DNA of 64,000 bases from Rhizobium etli 8C-3 (GTDB lineage: Bacteria; Pseudomonadota; Alphaproteobacteria; Rhizobiales; Rhizobiaceae). The stretch lies in contig NZ_CP017241.1 of the NCBI RefSeq assembly GCF_001908375.1, positions 685,001-749,000 on the forward strand, written 5' to 3'. Positions 8,008 through 15,037 of the stretch are shown piece by piece. Both the position numbers and the translations under genes were made by a program. The notes under the pieces were generated by a model, which was not told the origin of the DNA, did no database searches, and saw only the letters and a program-made list of their open reading frames with translations. Each line of letters starts with the position of its first letter. Within the stretch, counting starts at the first letter, position 1.

Positions 8008-9933
8008 TTATTCCGCCGAGTAGAACGGCTCCGTACGTGGCGGCAAGGCCGGCACGTCGATGTGATCGGGGTCAAGACCGTTCCTGGCGCGCTCTGCCAT
8101 CATTTCATAGGCTGTTTCCAGGTGATGACAGAAGCGCTCCGCATCGAAAAGCGGCATGATCGGGCCGTTGGCTTTCAGGCGCGCCTTGTAGCCGGCGATC
8201 TTTCCGGGATTTTGCGCCAGCTCGACGGCCATGTCCTCATAAGCCTTCAGGTCCGGGGCAACCAGTTCGGGCATTCCGATCGCGTGCTGCAGGCTCTCGC
8301 TGACGCGCGAGGCGAAGTTCGTGCCCTTGACTGTCAGGACCGGCAGGCCGCCCCATAGCTGCTCCGACGTTGTCGTGTGACCGTTGACCGGGAATGTGTC
8401 GATGCCGATGTCGGCTGCCTGCTGGCGGGTGATATGTTCTTCGTAGGTGACACGCGGGCAGAAGATGATGCGCTTTTGCGAGATGCCGGCCTCCTGGAAC
8501 CTCTTGGAGAGATTTGCCTGGTTGCGCGCGCCGTTGGACATGATCCAGAGAACGCTGTTGGGCGCGCGTTTCAGGATGTTGCACCAGCTGTCGATCGTCT
8601 CGGCGATGATTTTGCGGTTGCCGTTGAACGAAGCGAAGATGAAGGCATCTTCAGGCAGTCCGAGTTCGGCCCGCGAGATCGGCTTCGGTTTCGGGCGGTT
8701 CGTCGGGTCATTCGGCTGGTAGCTTTCCGGCATCCTGCAGAATTTCTCATGGTAATACGGCTTTGCCGCATCCGGAAGGACGAAGCGGTCGCCGATGACG
8801 TAGTCGAGATCGATGTTGAGCGTGCTTCCCGGAAAACCGAGCCAGGCGACGTGAACAGGCGCCAGCGGGAGGTTGAACGACGTCGCCCGACTGCCGGCCG
8901 TGTGGCCCTTCAGGTCGACCATGATGTCGATGTTGTGCTCGCGAACGACCGCAGCGATTGCTTCATTGGAAAGGCCGTACACGTCGACGACATTTCCCCA
9001 TCGGCTGCGGTCGGTCGTGTTCTTAGCCAGATGCTCCGGCTCGGTGTGGCAAAAGAGCGTAATTTCGAAGCGGCTGGTATCGTGCAGCTCGAGGATGCGC
9101 TGCAGGAGCTTCATCGTCGCGTGGTGGTCCCAGAAGTCCGAGGACATGTAGCCGACGCGGATCTTGTCGGACCAGGTGTGCGGCATCTTCCGCCGCATGG
9201 CGACGCGTTCTGGATTGAGGGGGGTCGTGCCGATCGTGGCAAACCGGTTCAGGCGCTCGTCGCCGTTCCAGTGAAGATGATAGAAGGGGTTGTCCTTGCG
9301 AAGCACGTCGAGGTCGCCCTTGGCGATGCGCTCGATGATCGGACCGCTGTGTTTGTCGGTTTCGTCGAAATCGTTGAACTCGCGCAAGAAGACAAGATAG
9401 AGAAAGCGGAAAGCGATATTGCCGGGGTAGCGCTTGAACAGGTTGCGCGCGAGCATCTGGTTGGTCTGATCGTGCAGGTCGTCGGTCAGAAGCAGGGCGG
9501 CGAGCCTGGAGTGGTCCGGATTGGAACTTTCCGACAGCACTTTCTTGAACGGTTTTACGATGTCGCGCTGCTGGCGGTTCAGGTAGATCGAGGTCAGGAT
9601 ATAGGCAAGTTCAGCGTCATCCTGCGCCTTCGACAGATTGCGCATCCCGATCAGCAATGCGTCGTCTTCGTTCCCGCACTCAAAATGCAGACGTGCGGCC
9701 TGCTTGTGGTATTCGTAGGCGTTCGGACCGTCGTATTGCGCAGCGAGCGCATAGGATCTTGCCGCATCCGCCTTGAAGCCCAACTGCAAAAGGTTCTTTG
9801 CAAGCAGCGCGTAGGTTTTGGCGTCCTGTTGGCTGTCGATGAGCTGGTTCAGTATTGCAAGCGATTGGGTATAGCGGCCCATCTGGAAGTCTTTGGAGGC
9901 TGCCGAAAACGAAACTTTGCTGTTCAAAACCAA
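8008..9933 (-). CDS. TPR-containing GT41-family (OGT/SPINDLY-like) glycosyltransferase
   Basis: GT41 enzymes transfer a sugar from a nucleotide donor to Ser/Thr of proteins. The 641-residue product has about 245 N-terminal residues of helical TPR-like repeats, then a GT-B catalytic region. Family motifs are visible: GYMSSDFWDHH near residue 265, LAPVHVAWLGFPGST, FNGNRKIIAETIDSWCNIL, and DTFPVNGHTTTSEQLWGGLPV. No signal peptide or membrane segment is seen, so it is cytoplasmic. It is convergent to fliP and divergent from flaA, so it sits just before four Ser/Thr-rich flagellin genes. Flagellin glycosylation is an attractive inference; the acceptor is not shown by the sequence. Confidence 0.88.
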   Translation of the reverse strand: MVLNSKVSFSAASKDFQMGRYTQSLAILNQLIDSQQDAKTYALLAKNLLQLGFKADAARSYALAAQYDGPNAYEYHKQAARLHFECGNEDDALLIGMRNLSKAQDDAELAYILTSIYLNRQQRDIVKPFKKVLSESSNPDHSRLAALLLTDDLHDQTNQMLARNLFKRYPGNIAFRFLYLVFLREFNDFDETDKHSGPIIERIAKGDLDVLRKDNPFYHLHWNGDERLNRFATIGTTPLNPERVAMRRKMPHTWSDKIRVGYMSSDFWDHHATMKLLQRILELHDTSRFEITLFCHTEPEHLAKNTTDRSRWGNVVDVYGLSNEAIAAVVREHNIDIMVDLKGHTAGSRATSFNLPLAPVHVAWLGFPGSTLNIDLDYVIGDRFVLPDAAKPYYHEKFCRMPESYQPNDPTNRPKPKPISRAELGLPEDAFIFASFNGNRKIIAETIDSWCNILKRAPNSVLWIMSNGARNQANLSKRFQEAGISQKRIIFCPRVTYEEHITRQQAADIGIDTFPVNGHTTTSEQLWGGLPVLTVKGTNFASRVSESLQHAIGMPELVAPDLKAYEDMAVELAQNPGKIAGYKARLKANGPIMPLFDAERFCHHLETAYEMMAERARNGLDPDHIDVPALPPRTEPFYSAE

Positions 9934-10235
9934 CTCCGTGCGGAAATATCCGTTTGAATGTCGCCGTTCAGGGTCGCGCCCACGTCACCGCAAAGGCGCA
10001 ATTATCCCAACCCTGGTTCATCGCATATTGCCGGGCGAAGCTTGCTTGAAACAGGTGGCCGGTTGAGGCGCTCCACGAAATAATTTTAGCTCGAGATTAC
10101 AGATATTTACCGTGCATTAACTACGCCTGCTGTGGGCGTTCGGGCACTGCTTCGTTTTAAGAAGTTGGCAAGCATTGGCTGCGAGATTGCTCCCCGACAT
10201 GACGGGTTTGGGGCCAAGAACACAGGGCACCGAGG
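9934..10235. promoter_or_regulatory. Divergent promoter region between glycosyltransferase gene and flaA
   Basis: The 385-base gap between the minus-strand glycosyltransferase start and the flaA start contains no plausible gene. It must hold the promoters of both. A TTAA half-site at 10157-10160 lies 82 bases before the conserved leader ATG of flaA, the same spacing as the CtrA-type boxes of flaB and flaC, but its second half (GCAA) is degenerate. Confidence 0.6.
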
Positions 10236-10285
10236 GGCATGAAGCTGGTCCGTCATCGCCGGTAAGCAGTCCGGTAATGTCCTCC
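10236..10285 (+). promoter_or_regulatory. Flagellin 5' leader element (flaA copy)
   Basis: GGCATGAAGCTG at the start and CAGTCCGGTAATGTCC at the end match blocks found before flaB, flaC and flaD. The distance from the leader ATG (10239) to the flaA ATG (10319) is 80 bases. CCGG/CCGG can form a small stem around GTAAGCAGT. A role in transcript initiation or in post-transcriptional control (FlbT) is inferred. Confidence 0.6.
10239..10265 (+). other. Possible 8-codon upstream ORF in flaA leader
   Basis: The conserved leader ATG opens a reading frame MKLVRHRR followed by TAA, which ends 53 bases before flaA. No good ribosome binding site other than GAGGGG just upstream is seen. Translation is not established. 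Confidence 0.2.
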
Positions 10286-10318
10286 TTTTGTATCTAGTTT
10301 TCTAGGGGACAGACTTTT

Positions 10319-11227
10319 ATGACAAGTATCAATACGAACAACTCTTCCATGGCAGCTCTCCAGACGCTGCGTAACGTCAACAAGGGCCTGAACCAGACTC
10401 AGAACCACGTTTCGACCGGTCTGCGCGTCGGCTCGGCTTCCGACAACGCTGCTTACTGGTCGATCGCAACGACCATGCGTTCCGACAACAAGGCGCTTTC
10501 GGCCGTTTCCGACGCTCTCGGCATGGGTGCCGCCAAGGTCGATACCGCTTACACTGCGATGGACAGCGCCATCGACGTTGTTTCCGAAATCAAGGCCAAG
10601 CTGGTTGCCGCGACTGAAAACGGCGTCGACAAGGCGAAGGTCCAGGAAGAAATCAGCCAGCTGCAGGCGCAGTTGATGAGCATCGCTCAGTCGGCTTCCT
10701 TCAATGGCGAAAACTGGGTCGCCGGCGCAAACAATACCACCAAGAGCGTTGTTTCGTCCTTCGTTCGCGATGGTTCGAACGGCGTGTCGGTCAAGACGAC
10801 CGACTACAAGCTGGACAACTCCTCGGCCGGCAACGTCCTGTTCGGCATGAGCGGTGGCTCGATCGAAACCTCCACCGGCATCCTCGGCACCTCGACGGGC
10901 GCAACCGGTTCGGTCTACTCGATGGACATCACCAACTTCACGCTGGGCCAGATCTCGACGGCTCTGTCCAACGTCGAATCCGCACTGAAGGCGATGACTT
11001 CGGCTGGCGCCGAGCTTGGCTCGCTGTCCACCCGCATCGAAATGCAGGACGATTTCGTCTCGGCTCTGAGCGACTCGATCGACTCCGGTATCGGCCGTCT
11101 CGTCGACGCCGACATGGAAGAAGAATCCTCCAAGCTCGCCGCCCTGCAGACGCAGCAGCAGCTTGCGATCCAGTCTCTCTCGATCGCCAACTCCTCTTCG
11201 CAGAACATCCTGTCGCTCTTCCGCTAA
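10319..11227 (+). CDS. flaA: Flagellin FlaA
   Basis: This is a filament subunit exported through the flagellar T3SS. The 302-residue product has the conserved flagellin D0/D1 N-terminus (helix with NVNKGLNQTQNHVSTGLRV) and C-terminus (QTQQQLAIQSLSIANSSSQNILSLFR) around a Ser/Thr/Gly-rich central domain, and no cysteine. The short length is usual for rhizobial complex flagella. It is the first of four tandem flagellin genes, each with a similar 5' leader, and its coding DNA is nearly identical to flaB over long blocks. In rhizobia FlaA is usually the principal flagellin; I name it by order and synteny. Confidence 0.95.
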   Translation: MTSINTNNSSMAALQTLRNVNKGLNQTQNHVSTGLRVGSASDNAAYWSIATTMRSDNKALSAVSDALGMGAAKVDTAYTAMDSAIDVVSEIKAKLVAATENGVDKAKVQEEISQLQAQLMSIAQSASFNGENWVAGANNTTKSVVSSFVRDGSNGVSVKTTDYKLDNSSAGNVLFGMSGGSIETSTGILGTSTGATGSVYSMDITNFTLGQISTALSNVESALKAMTSAGAELGSLSTRIEMQDDFVSALSDSIDSGIGRLVDADMEEESSKLAALQTQQQLAIQSLSIANSSSQNILSLFR

Positions 11228-11258
11228 GCGCGGTCGAAATCGACAAGCACTTAAGTCT

Positions 11259-11290
11259 CGCGGCCGGATCATCCCGGCCGCGAAATGTTT
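11259..11290 (+). terminator. Terminator after flaA
   Basis: A perfect 9-bp GC stem, CGCGGCCGG (11259-11267) with CCGGCCGCG (11274-11282), has a 6-base loop and is followed by AAATGTTTT. The T tract is short, so termination may be partial. Confidence 0.65.
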
Positions 11291-11304
11291 TAAGAACATG
11301 TTAA
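11290..11304. promoter_or_regulatory. CtrA-type box, distal to flaB
   Basis: TTAA-GAACATG-TTAA matches the TTAA-N7-TTAA consensus of the cell-cycle regulator CtrA. It lies 224 bases before the flaB ATG, just beyond the flaA terminator, so it may be remote from the promoter. Confidence 0.4.
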
Positions 11305-11354
11305 TCAAACAGTACCTAACATTCAGATTTCATTAACTAAATTTCTCCTTCAGC

Positions 11355-11369
11355 TTCAGTATTCCTTAA
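11355..11369. promoter_or_regulatory. Degenerate CtrA-type box of flaB
   Basis: TTCA-GTATTCC-TTAAC differs from the consensus at one base in the first half. It is 80 bases before the conserved leader ATG, aligned with the perfect boxes of flaC (82) and flaD (72). Confidence 0.4.
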
Positions 11370-11405
11370 CCATCTTGCTGTTTTCTAGGCCCATCGAAAC
11401 GGCGA

Positions 11406-11430
11406 GTTAACCTTAATGGATACGGTTAAC
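11406..11430. repeat. GTTAACC / GGTTAAC inverted repeat before flaB
   Basis: GTTAACC (11406-11412) and GGTTAAC (11424-11430) form a perfect 7-bp inverted repeat with an 11-base spacer, directly before the leader. The same pair with a 13-base spacer precedes flaC. It could be an operator or overlap the core promoter. Confidence 0.6.
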
Positions 11431-11431
11431 A

Positions 11432-11484
11432 GGCATGAAGCTGATCGCTGTGGGCCGGCAAAAAATTCCGGAATGTCCCTTCCT
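11432..11484 (+). promoter_or_regulatory. Flagellin 5' leader element (flaB copy)
   Basis: GGCATGAAGCTGA, then CCGGCAAAAAATTCCGG (a possible small hairpin) and AATGTCCCTTCC, match the flaC copy closely. The leader ATG at 11435 is 79 bases before the flaB ATG. A frame from that ATG would run out of frame through the flaB start, which argues against a simple uORF role here. Confidence 0.6.
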
Positions 11485-11513
11485 TGTTTTTCCTGCCAAA
11501 GGGGCAAATAGAC

Positions 11514-12425
11514 ATGACGAGTATCGTTACCAACAACGCTGCAATGGCAGCTCTCCAGACTCTGCGCGGCATCAACCAGGGCCTCGGCGAGACCCAGGAT
11601 CACGTTTCGTCCGGCCTGCGGGTCGGCAAGGCCGCTGACAATGCTGCTTACTGGTCGATCGCAACGACCATGCGTTCCGACAACAAGGCGCTTTCGGCCG
11701 TTTCCGACGCTCTCGGCCTCGGTGCCGCCAAGGTCGACACTGCCTATGCCGCGATGGACAGCGCCATCGACGTTGTTTCCGAAATCAAGGCCAAGCTGGT
11801 TGCCGCGACTGAAAACGGCGTCGACAAGGCGAAGGTCCAGGAAGAAATCGACCAGCTTCAGGAACAGCTGCTGAGCATCGCTCAGTCGGCGGCATTCTCT
11901 GGCGAAAACTGGGTCGCCGGCGCAAACAACACCACCAAGAGCGTTGTTTCGACCTTCGTTCGCGATGGTTCGAACGGCGTGTCGGTCAAGACGACCGACT
12001 ACAAGCTGGACAACTCCTCGGCCGGCAACGTCCTGTTCGGCATGAGCGGTGGCACGATCGAAACCTCCACCGGCATCCTCGGCACCTCGACGGGCGCAAC
12101 CGGTTCGGTCTACTCGATGGACATCACCAACTTCACGCTGGGCCAGCTCTCGACGGCTCTGTCCAACGTCGAATCCGCACTGAAGGCGATGACTTCGGCT
12201 GGCGCCGAACTTGGCTCGATCTCCACCCGCATCGAAATGCAGGACGATTTCGTCTCGGCTCTGAGCGACTCGATCGACTCCGGTATCGGCCGTCTCGTCG
12301 ACGCCGACATGGAAGAAGAATCCTCCAAACTCGCCGCCCTGCAGACGCAGCAGCAGCTTGCGATCCAGTCTCTCTCGATCGCCAACTCCTCTTCGCAGAA
12401 CATTCTGTCGCTCTTCCGCGGCTAA
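11514..12425 (+). CDS. flaB: Flagellin FlaB
   Basis: This is a second filament subunit of 303 residues. I place the start at ATG 11514 (MTSIVTNNA) because it aligns with FlaA and FlaC starts; an in-frame upstream extension reads through the leader and is not supported. Conserved D0/D1 ends flank a central domain, and the protein differs from FlaA mainly by scattered substitutions such as NQGLGETQDHVSS near residue 22. Long stretches of DNA identity with flaA suggest recent duplication or gene conversion. It has its own promoter elements and a strong terminator. Confidence 0.95.
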   Translation: MTSIVTNNAAMAALQTLRGINQGLGETQDHVSSGLRVGKAADNAAYWSIATTMRSDNKALSAVSDALGLGAAKVDTAYAAMDSAIDVVSEIKAKLVAATENGVDKAKVQEEIDQLQEQLLSIAQSAAFSGENWVAGANNTTKSVVSTFVRDGSNGVSVKTTDYKLDNSSAGNVLFGMSGGTIETSTGILGTSTGATGSVYSMDITNFTLGQLSTALSNVESALKAMTSAGAELGSISTRIEMQDDFVSALSDSIDSGIGRLVDADMEEESSKLAALQTQQQLAIQSLSIANSSSQNILSLFRG

Positions 12426-12477
12426 TTGGTCGAAGAACATTCACCGGCCGGCTCGTCCGGCAGGCCACGATAAGGAG

Positions 12478-12506
12478 GCCGCGCTTCGTTGGGAGCGCGG
12501 CTTTTT
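12478..12506 (+). terminator. Strong terminator after flaB
   Basis: GCCGCGCT (12478-12485) pairs perfectly with AGCGCGGC (12494-12501) over an 8-base loop and is followed directly by TTTTT. Confidence 0.88.
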
Positions 12507-12515
12507 CTGTTGGCG

Positions 12516-12530
12516 TTAACTATTCGTTAA
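12516..12530. promoter_or_regulatory. CtrA-type box of flaC
   Basis: TTAA-CTATTCG-TTAACC matches TTAA-N7-TTAA perfectly. It lies 82 bases before the leader ATG and 156 before the flaC ATG. It is part of a 67-base block (12527-12593) similar to 11366-11430 before flaB. Confidence 0.55.
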
Positions 12531-12566
12531 CCATTTTGGCGTCTTCTGCGCTCAACGAAACGGCGG

Positions 12567-12593
12567 GTTAACCAATATTGATTTTCGGTTAAC
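12567..12593. repeat. GTTAACC / GGTTAAC inverted repeat before flaC
   Basis: GTTAACC (12567-12573) and GGTTAAC (12587-12593) are separated by 13 bases and end three bases before the leader element. The arrangement matches that before flaB. Confidence 0.6.
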
Positions 12594-12594
12594 A

Positions 12595-12640
12595 GGCATG
12601 AAAGCTGACCGCCGCTCCCGGTAGTCCGGAATGTCCCTTT
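12595..12640 (+). promoter_or_regulatory. Flagellin 5' leader element (flaC copy)
   Basis: GGCATGAAAGCTGAC and CCCGGTAGTCCGGAATGTCCC match the other leaders. The leader ATG (12598) is 74 bases before the flaC ATG. Confidence 0.6.
12598..12624 (+). other. Possible 8-codon upstream ORF in flaC leader
   Basis: The leader ATG opens MKADRRSR and stops at TAG, the same codon count as in the flaA leader and similarly Arg-rich. Translation is not established. Confidence 0.2.
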
Positions 12641-12671
12641 CCAAAAAATGCCAACAAGGGGCAATCATTTT

Positions 12672-13577
12672 ATGACCAGTATTTTGACCAATGTCGCTGC
12701 AATGGCCGCTCTCCAGACGCTGCGGGCCATCAATGACAGCCTGGAGGAAACCCAAAATCATGTTTCATCCGGCTATCGCGTAGAAAAGGCAGCCGATAAT
12801 GCCGCCTACTGGTCGATTGCAACGACCATGCGCTCCGACAACAAGGCGCTTTCGGCCGTCTCCGACGCGCTGGGTCTGGGTGCCGCCAAGGTCGACACAG
12901 CCTATTCTGCGATGGACAGCGCCGTCGACGTAGTGACAGAAATCAAGGCTAAGCTGGTTGCCGCTACCGAAAAGGGTGTCGACAGAACAAAAATCCAGGA
13001 AGAGATCAAGCAGTTGCAGGCGCAGCTCCTCAGCATAGCGCAATCGGCATCCTTCTCGGGCGAAAACTGGGTCGCGGGCAACGAAACGAAAAGCGTTGTC
13101 TCCTCCTTCGTGCGCGACGGCAACGGAAACACTTCCGTTACGACCACCGACTACAAGCTCGATTCCTCGTCGACCGGCAACGTTCTCTTCGGCGTCAGCG
13201 GTGGCGCAATCGAAACCTCGTCGGGCATTATCGGCTCTTCGAACGGCACCATCGGTTCAATCTACTCGATGGACATCACATCTTTTGGAACGGACGGGAT
13301 TTCGCTCGCCCTGACGGCCGTCGAACTCGGCCTCGATGCGATGACGAGGGCAGCCTCGCAGCTCGGCTCGATCTCGACACGCATCCAGCTACAGGAGGAT
13401 TTCGTCTCAGCGCTGAGCGACTCGATCGATTCGGGCGTCGGCCGCCTCGTCGATGCAAACATGGAAGAGGAATCAAGCAAGCTGACGGCATTGCAGACGC
13501 AGCAACAACTAGCGATCCAGTCGCTGTCGATTGCCAATTCCAGCGCGCAGAACATTCTCTCGCTCTTCCGCAGTTAA
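12672..13577 (+). CDS. flaC: Flagellin FlaC
   Basis: This is a third filament subunit of 301 residues. The start at ATG 12672 (MTSILTNVA) aligns with the other flagellins; the upstream in-frame ATG at 12648 lies in the leader. It has the same D0/D1 architecture, with EETQNHVSSGYRVEKAADN near residue 25 and the conserved C-terminal QNILSLFR. The central domain is two residues shorter and more diverged, and synonymous sites differ much more from flaA/flaB than those two do from each other, so it has not been homogenised recently. Confidence 0.95.
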   Translation: MTSILTNVAAMAALQTLRAINDSLEETQNHVSSGYRVEKAADNAAYWSIATTMRSDNKALSAVSDALGLGAAKVDTAYSAMDSAVDVVTEIKAKLVAATEKGVDRTKIQEEIKQLQAQLLSIAQSASFSGENWVAGNETKSVVSSFVRDGNGNTSVTTTDYKLDSSSTGNVLFGVSGGAIETSSGIIGSSNGTIGSIYSMDITSFGTDGISLALTAVELGLDAMTRAASQLGSISTRIQLQEDFVSALSDSIDSGVGRLVDANMEEESSKLTALQTQQQLAIQSLSIANSSAQNILSLFRS

Positions 13578-13648
13578 GCTTCCGGTTGAAGCTGAGCCGG
13601 GCCTGATCCTGGTGAAGCAGCGCGTGTCAGCTTCCATCGACAGACAGC

Positions 13649-13680
13649 AAATCGCGCCACTATGGCGCGATTTCGGTTTT
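13649..13680 (+). terminator. Terminator after flaC
   Basis: A perfect 11-bp stem, AAATCGCGCCA (13649-13659) with TGGCGCGATTT (13663-13673), has a tight loop and is followed by CGGTTTT. The A/T at the stem ends makes it usable in both directions. Confidence 0.8.
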
Positions 13681-13749
13681 GGAAATCAAGAGCTTGCGTC
13701 AAGCTTGCCGTTGCGTTCGGCCAATGCGATCAACCTCTTGCCGGCGAGG

Positions 13750-13764
13750 TTAATGTCGGGTTAA
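13750..13764. promoter_or_regulatory. CtrA-type box of flaD
   Basis: TTAA-TGTCGGG-TTAACC is a perfect TTAA-N7-TTAA match, 72 bases before the leader ATG and 139 before the flaD ATG. The 311-base flaC-flaD gap otherwise contains only the flaC terminator, a hairpin (CCGGCCTGG/CCAGCCGG at about 13798-13818) and the leader. Confidence 0.55.
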
Positions 13765-13818
13765 CCTCATTGTAAGTTGATTTGTTTGCGACGTACCGGC
13801 CTGGAGGGACCAGCCGGC

Positions 13819-13866
13819 GGCATGAAGCCAGTTAAGTCGCTGCCGGCAATCCGGCCTGTCCCATTC
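13819..13866 (+). promoter_or_regulatory. Flagellin 5' leader element (flaD copy)
   Basis: GGCATGAAGCCAG and CCGGCAATCCGGCCTGTCCC match the other leaders with more changes. The leader ATG (13822) is 67 bases before the flaD ATG. Confidence 0.5.
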
Positions 13867-13888
13867 ATACTAGTTCAGGGATTAATCG

Positions 13889-14842
13889 ATGGCCTACACG
13901 ATCACAGACGTAGGCGCGTTGAACGTGCTCACTGTTCTTCGCGGCGTTAGCAAGGAAGCCGACACCGTTCAGCGGCAGGTATCGTCGGAGCTGCGCGTCG
14001 AGACTGCGGCAGACAATGCCTCCTCATGGGCTTCCGCAACGACGCTGCGGTCGGACGAAAATGCGTTGAGGACGGTCGGCGATGCGCTTGGTCTCGGTGC
14101 CGCGAAGGTCGATACCGCCTACACGGCGATAACTTCGCTGATCGATGTGGTCTCGGAGATACGCAAAACCGTCGTATCGGCGAGCGACCCCGCCAATGAT
14201 CGAGACAAGCTCAGCGTCACGATGGAGCAGTATAAGGCACAACTGGAAAGTGCCGTGAATTCCGTCAATTTTTCCGGCGAGAACTGGCTGTTGAACCGAG
14301 ATGCGACGGCACCCGTGCAACGGTCGGTCATCGGCGGATTCGTCCGCGGTCCGAACGGTGAATACTACCCGCAGAACATCACTTACCCGGCAGCCAACAC
14401 GATCATGATCGACACGAACAACGCCAGCCGCGGGCTACTGACGAAATCGATCAACGCCGATCCGGACGCAATGCCTGCCCGCAATTACTACTTGCTCGAT
14501 GCGGGTTCGACGACGTCGGCGGTTGGTTCCGAAATGTCGATCTCTACAAGCTCGACGTCGCAGGACCTGCAGGACATGCTGACGGTATTGGACAATATTA
14601 TTTCCAGCCTCAATGCGACCGCCGCGGGCCTTGGCACGATGAATTCCCGCATCGAAGACAGGCAGGATTTCGTCGCCACGCTTTCGACGTCGCTGAAGAG
14701 GAGCATAGGCGCCCTTGTCGATACCGATATGGACGAAGCTTCGGTTCGCCTGTCCGCAGCTCAAACAGCGCGTGATATGGCAACCGAAGCACTTTCCGTC
14801 ATGAATACGTCCGCAAGCAAGGTCCTGATCCTGCTCGAGTAG
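13889..14842 (+). CDS. flaD: Divergent flagellin FlaD
   Basis: This is a fourth flagellin, 317 residues, clearly more diverged than the other three. The N-terminal half keeps the flagellin helix (SSELRVETAADNASSWASATT) and the DALGLGAAKVDTAYTAI block. The central domain is replaced by a longer segment (about residues 145-215) with several Tyr and Asn, and the C-terminus ends NTSASKVLILLE instead of NILSLFR. Such minor flagellins in rhizobia contribute less to the filament; a special position (for example near the hook) is inference. It has its own CtrA-type box and leader, but no clear terminator follows. Confidence 0.9.
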   Translation: MAYTITDVGALNVLTVLRGVSKEADTVQRQVSSELRVETAADNASSWASATTLRSDENALRTVGDALGLGAAKVDTAYTAITSLIDVVSEIRKTVVSASDPANDRDKLSVTMEQYKAQLESAVNSVNFSGENWLLNRDATAPVQRSVIGGFVRGPNGEYYPQNITYPAANTIMIDTNNASRGLLTKSINADPDAMPARNYYLLDAGSTTSAVGSEMSISTSSTSQDLQDMLTVLDNIISSLNATAAGLGTMNSRIEDRQDFVATLSTSLKRSIGALVDTDMDEASVRLSAAQTARDMATEALSVMNTSASKVLILLE

Positions 14843-15037
14843 TGTCGGCCCGAAAGGCATGCGCGGAGCCTGCCATTCATCCTCGCACAAGTTTGGGTTT
14901 CTAGTCTGAAGAAGAAACGCTGTTTGAGCCGTGCGGAGGCTGAAGAATGTCTTCGCGTCCGTTGCCGGCGTAAGGGTTTGGTTCGTGCAAGGCAGGACGC
15001 GCATGTCGAAATTGATTGCAGATGCCGGGGGGTTTCA

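Noticed and set aside
8377..9957. Plus-strand open frame of about 526 codons opposite the GT41 gene
   Set aside because: It is antisense of a gene with clear GT41 motifs, with no ribosome binding site or domain of its own.
11484..11513. Upstream in-frame extension of flaB (ten codons)
   Set aside because: It lies in the conserved leader, and the MTSI start at 11514 aligns with the other flagellins.
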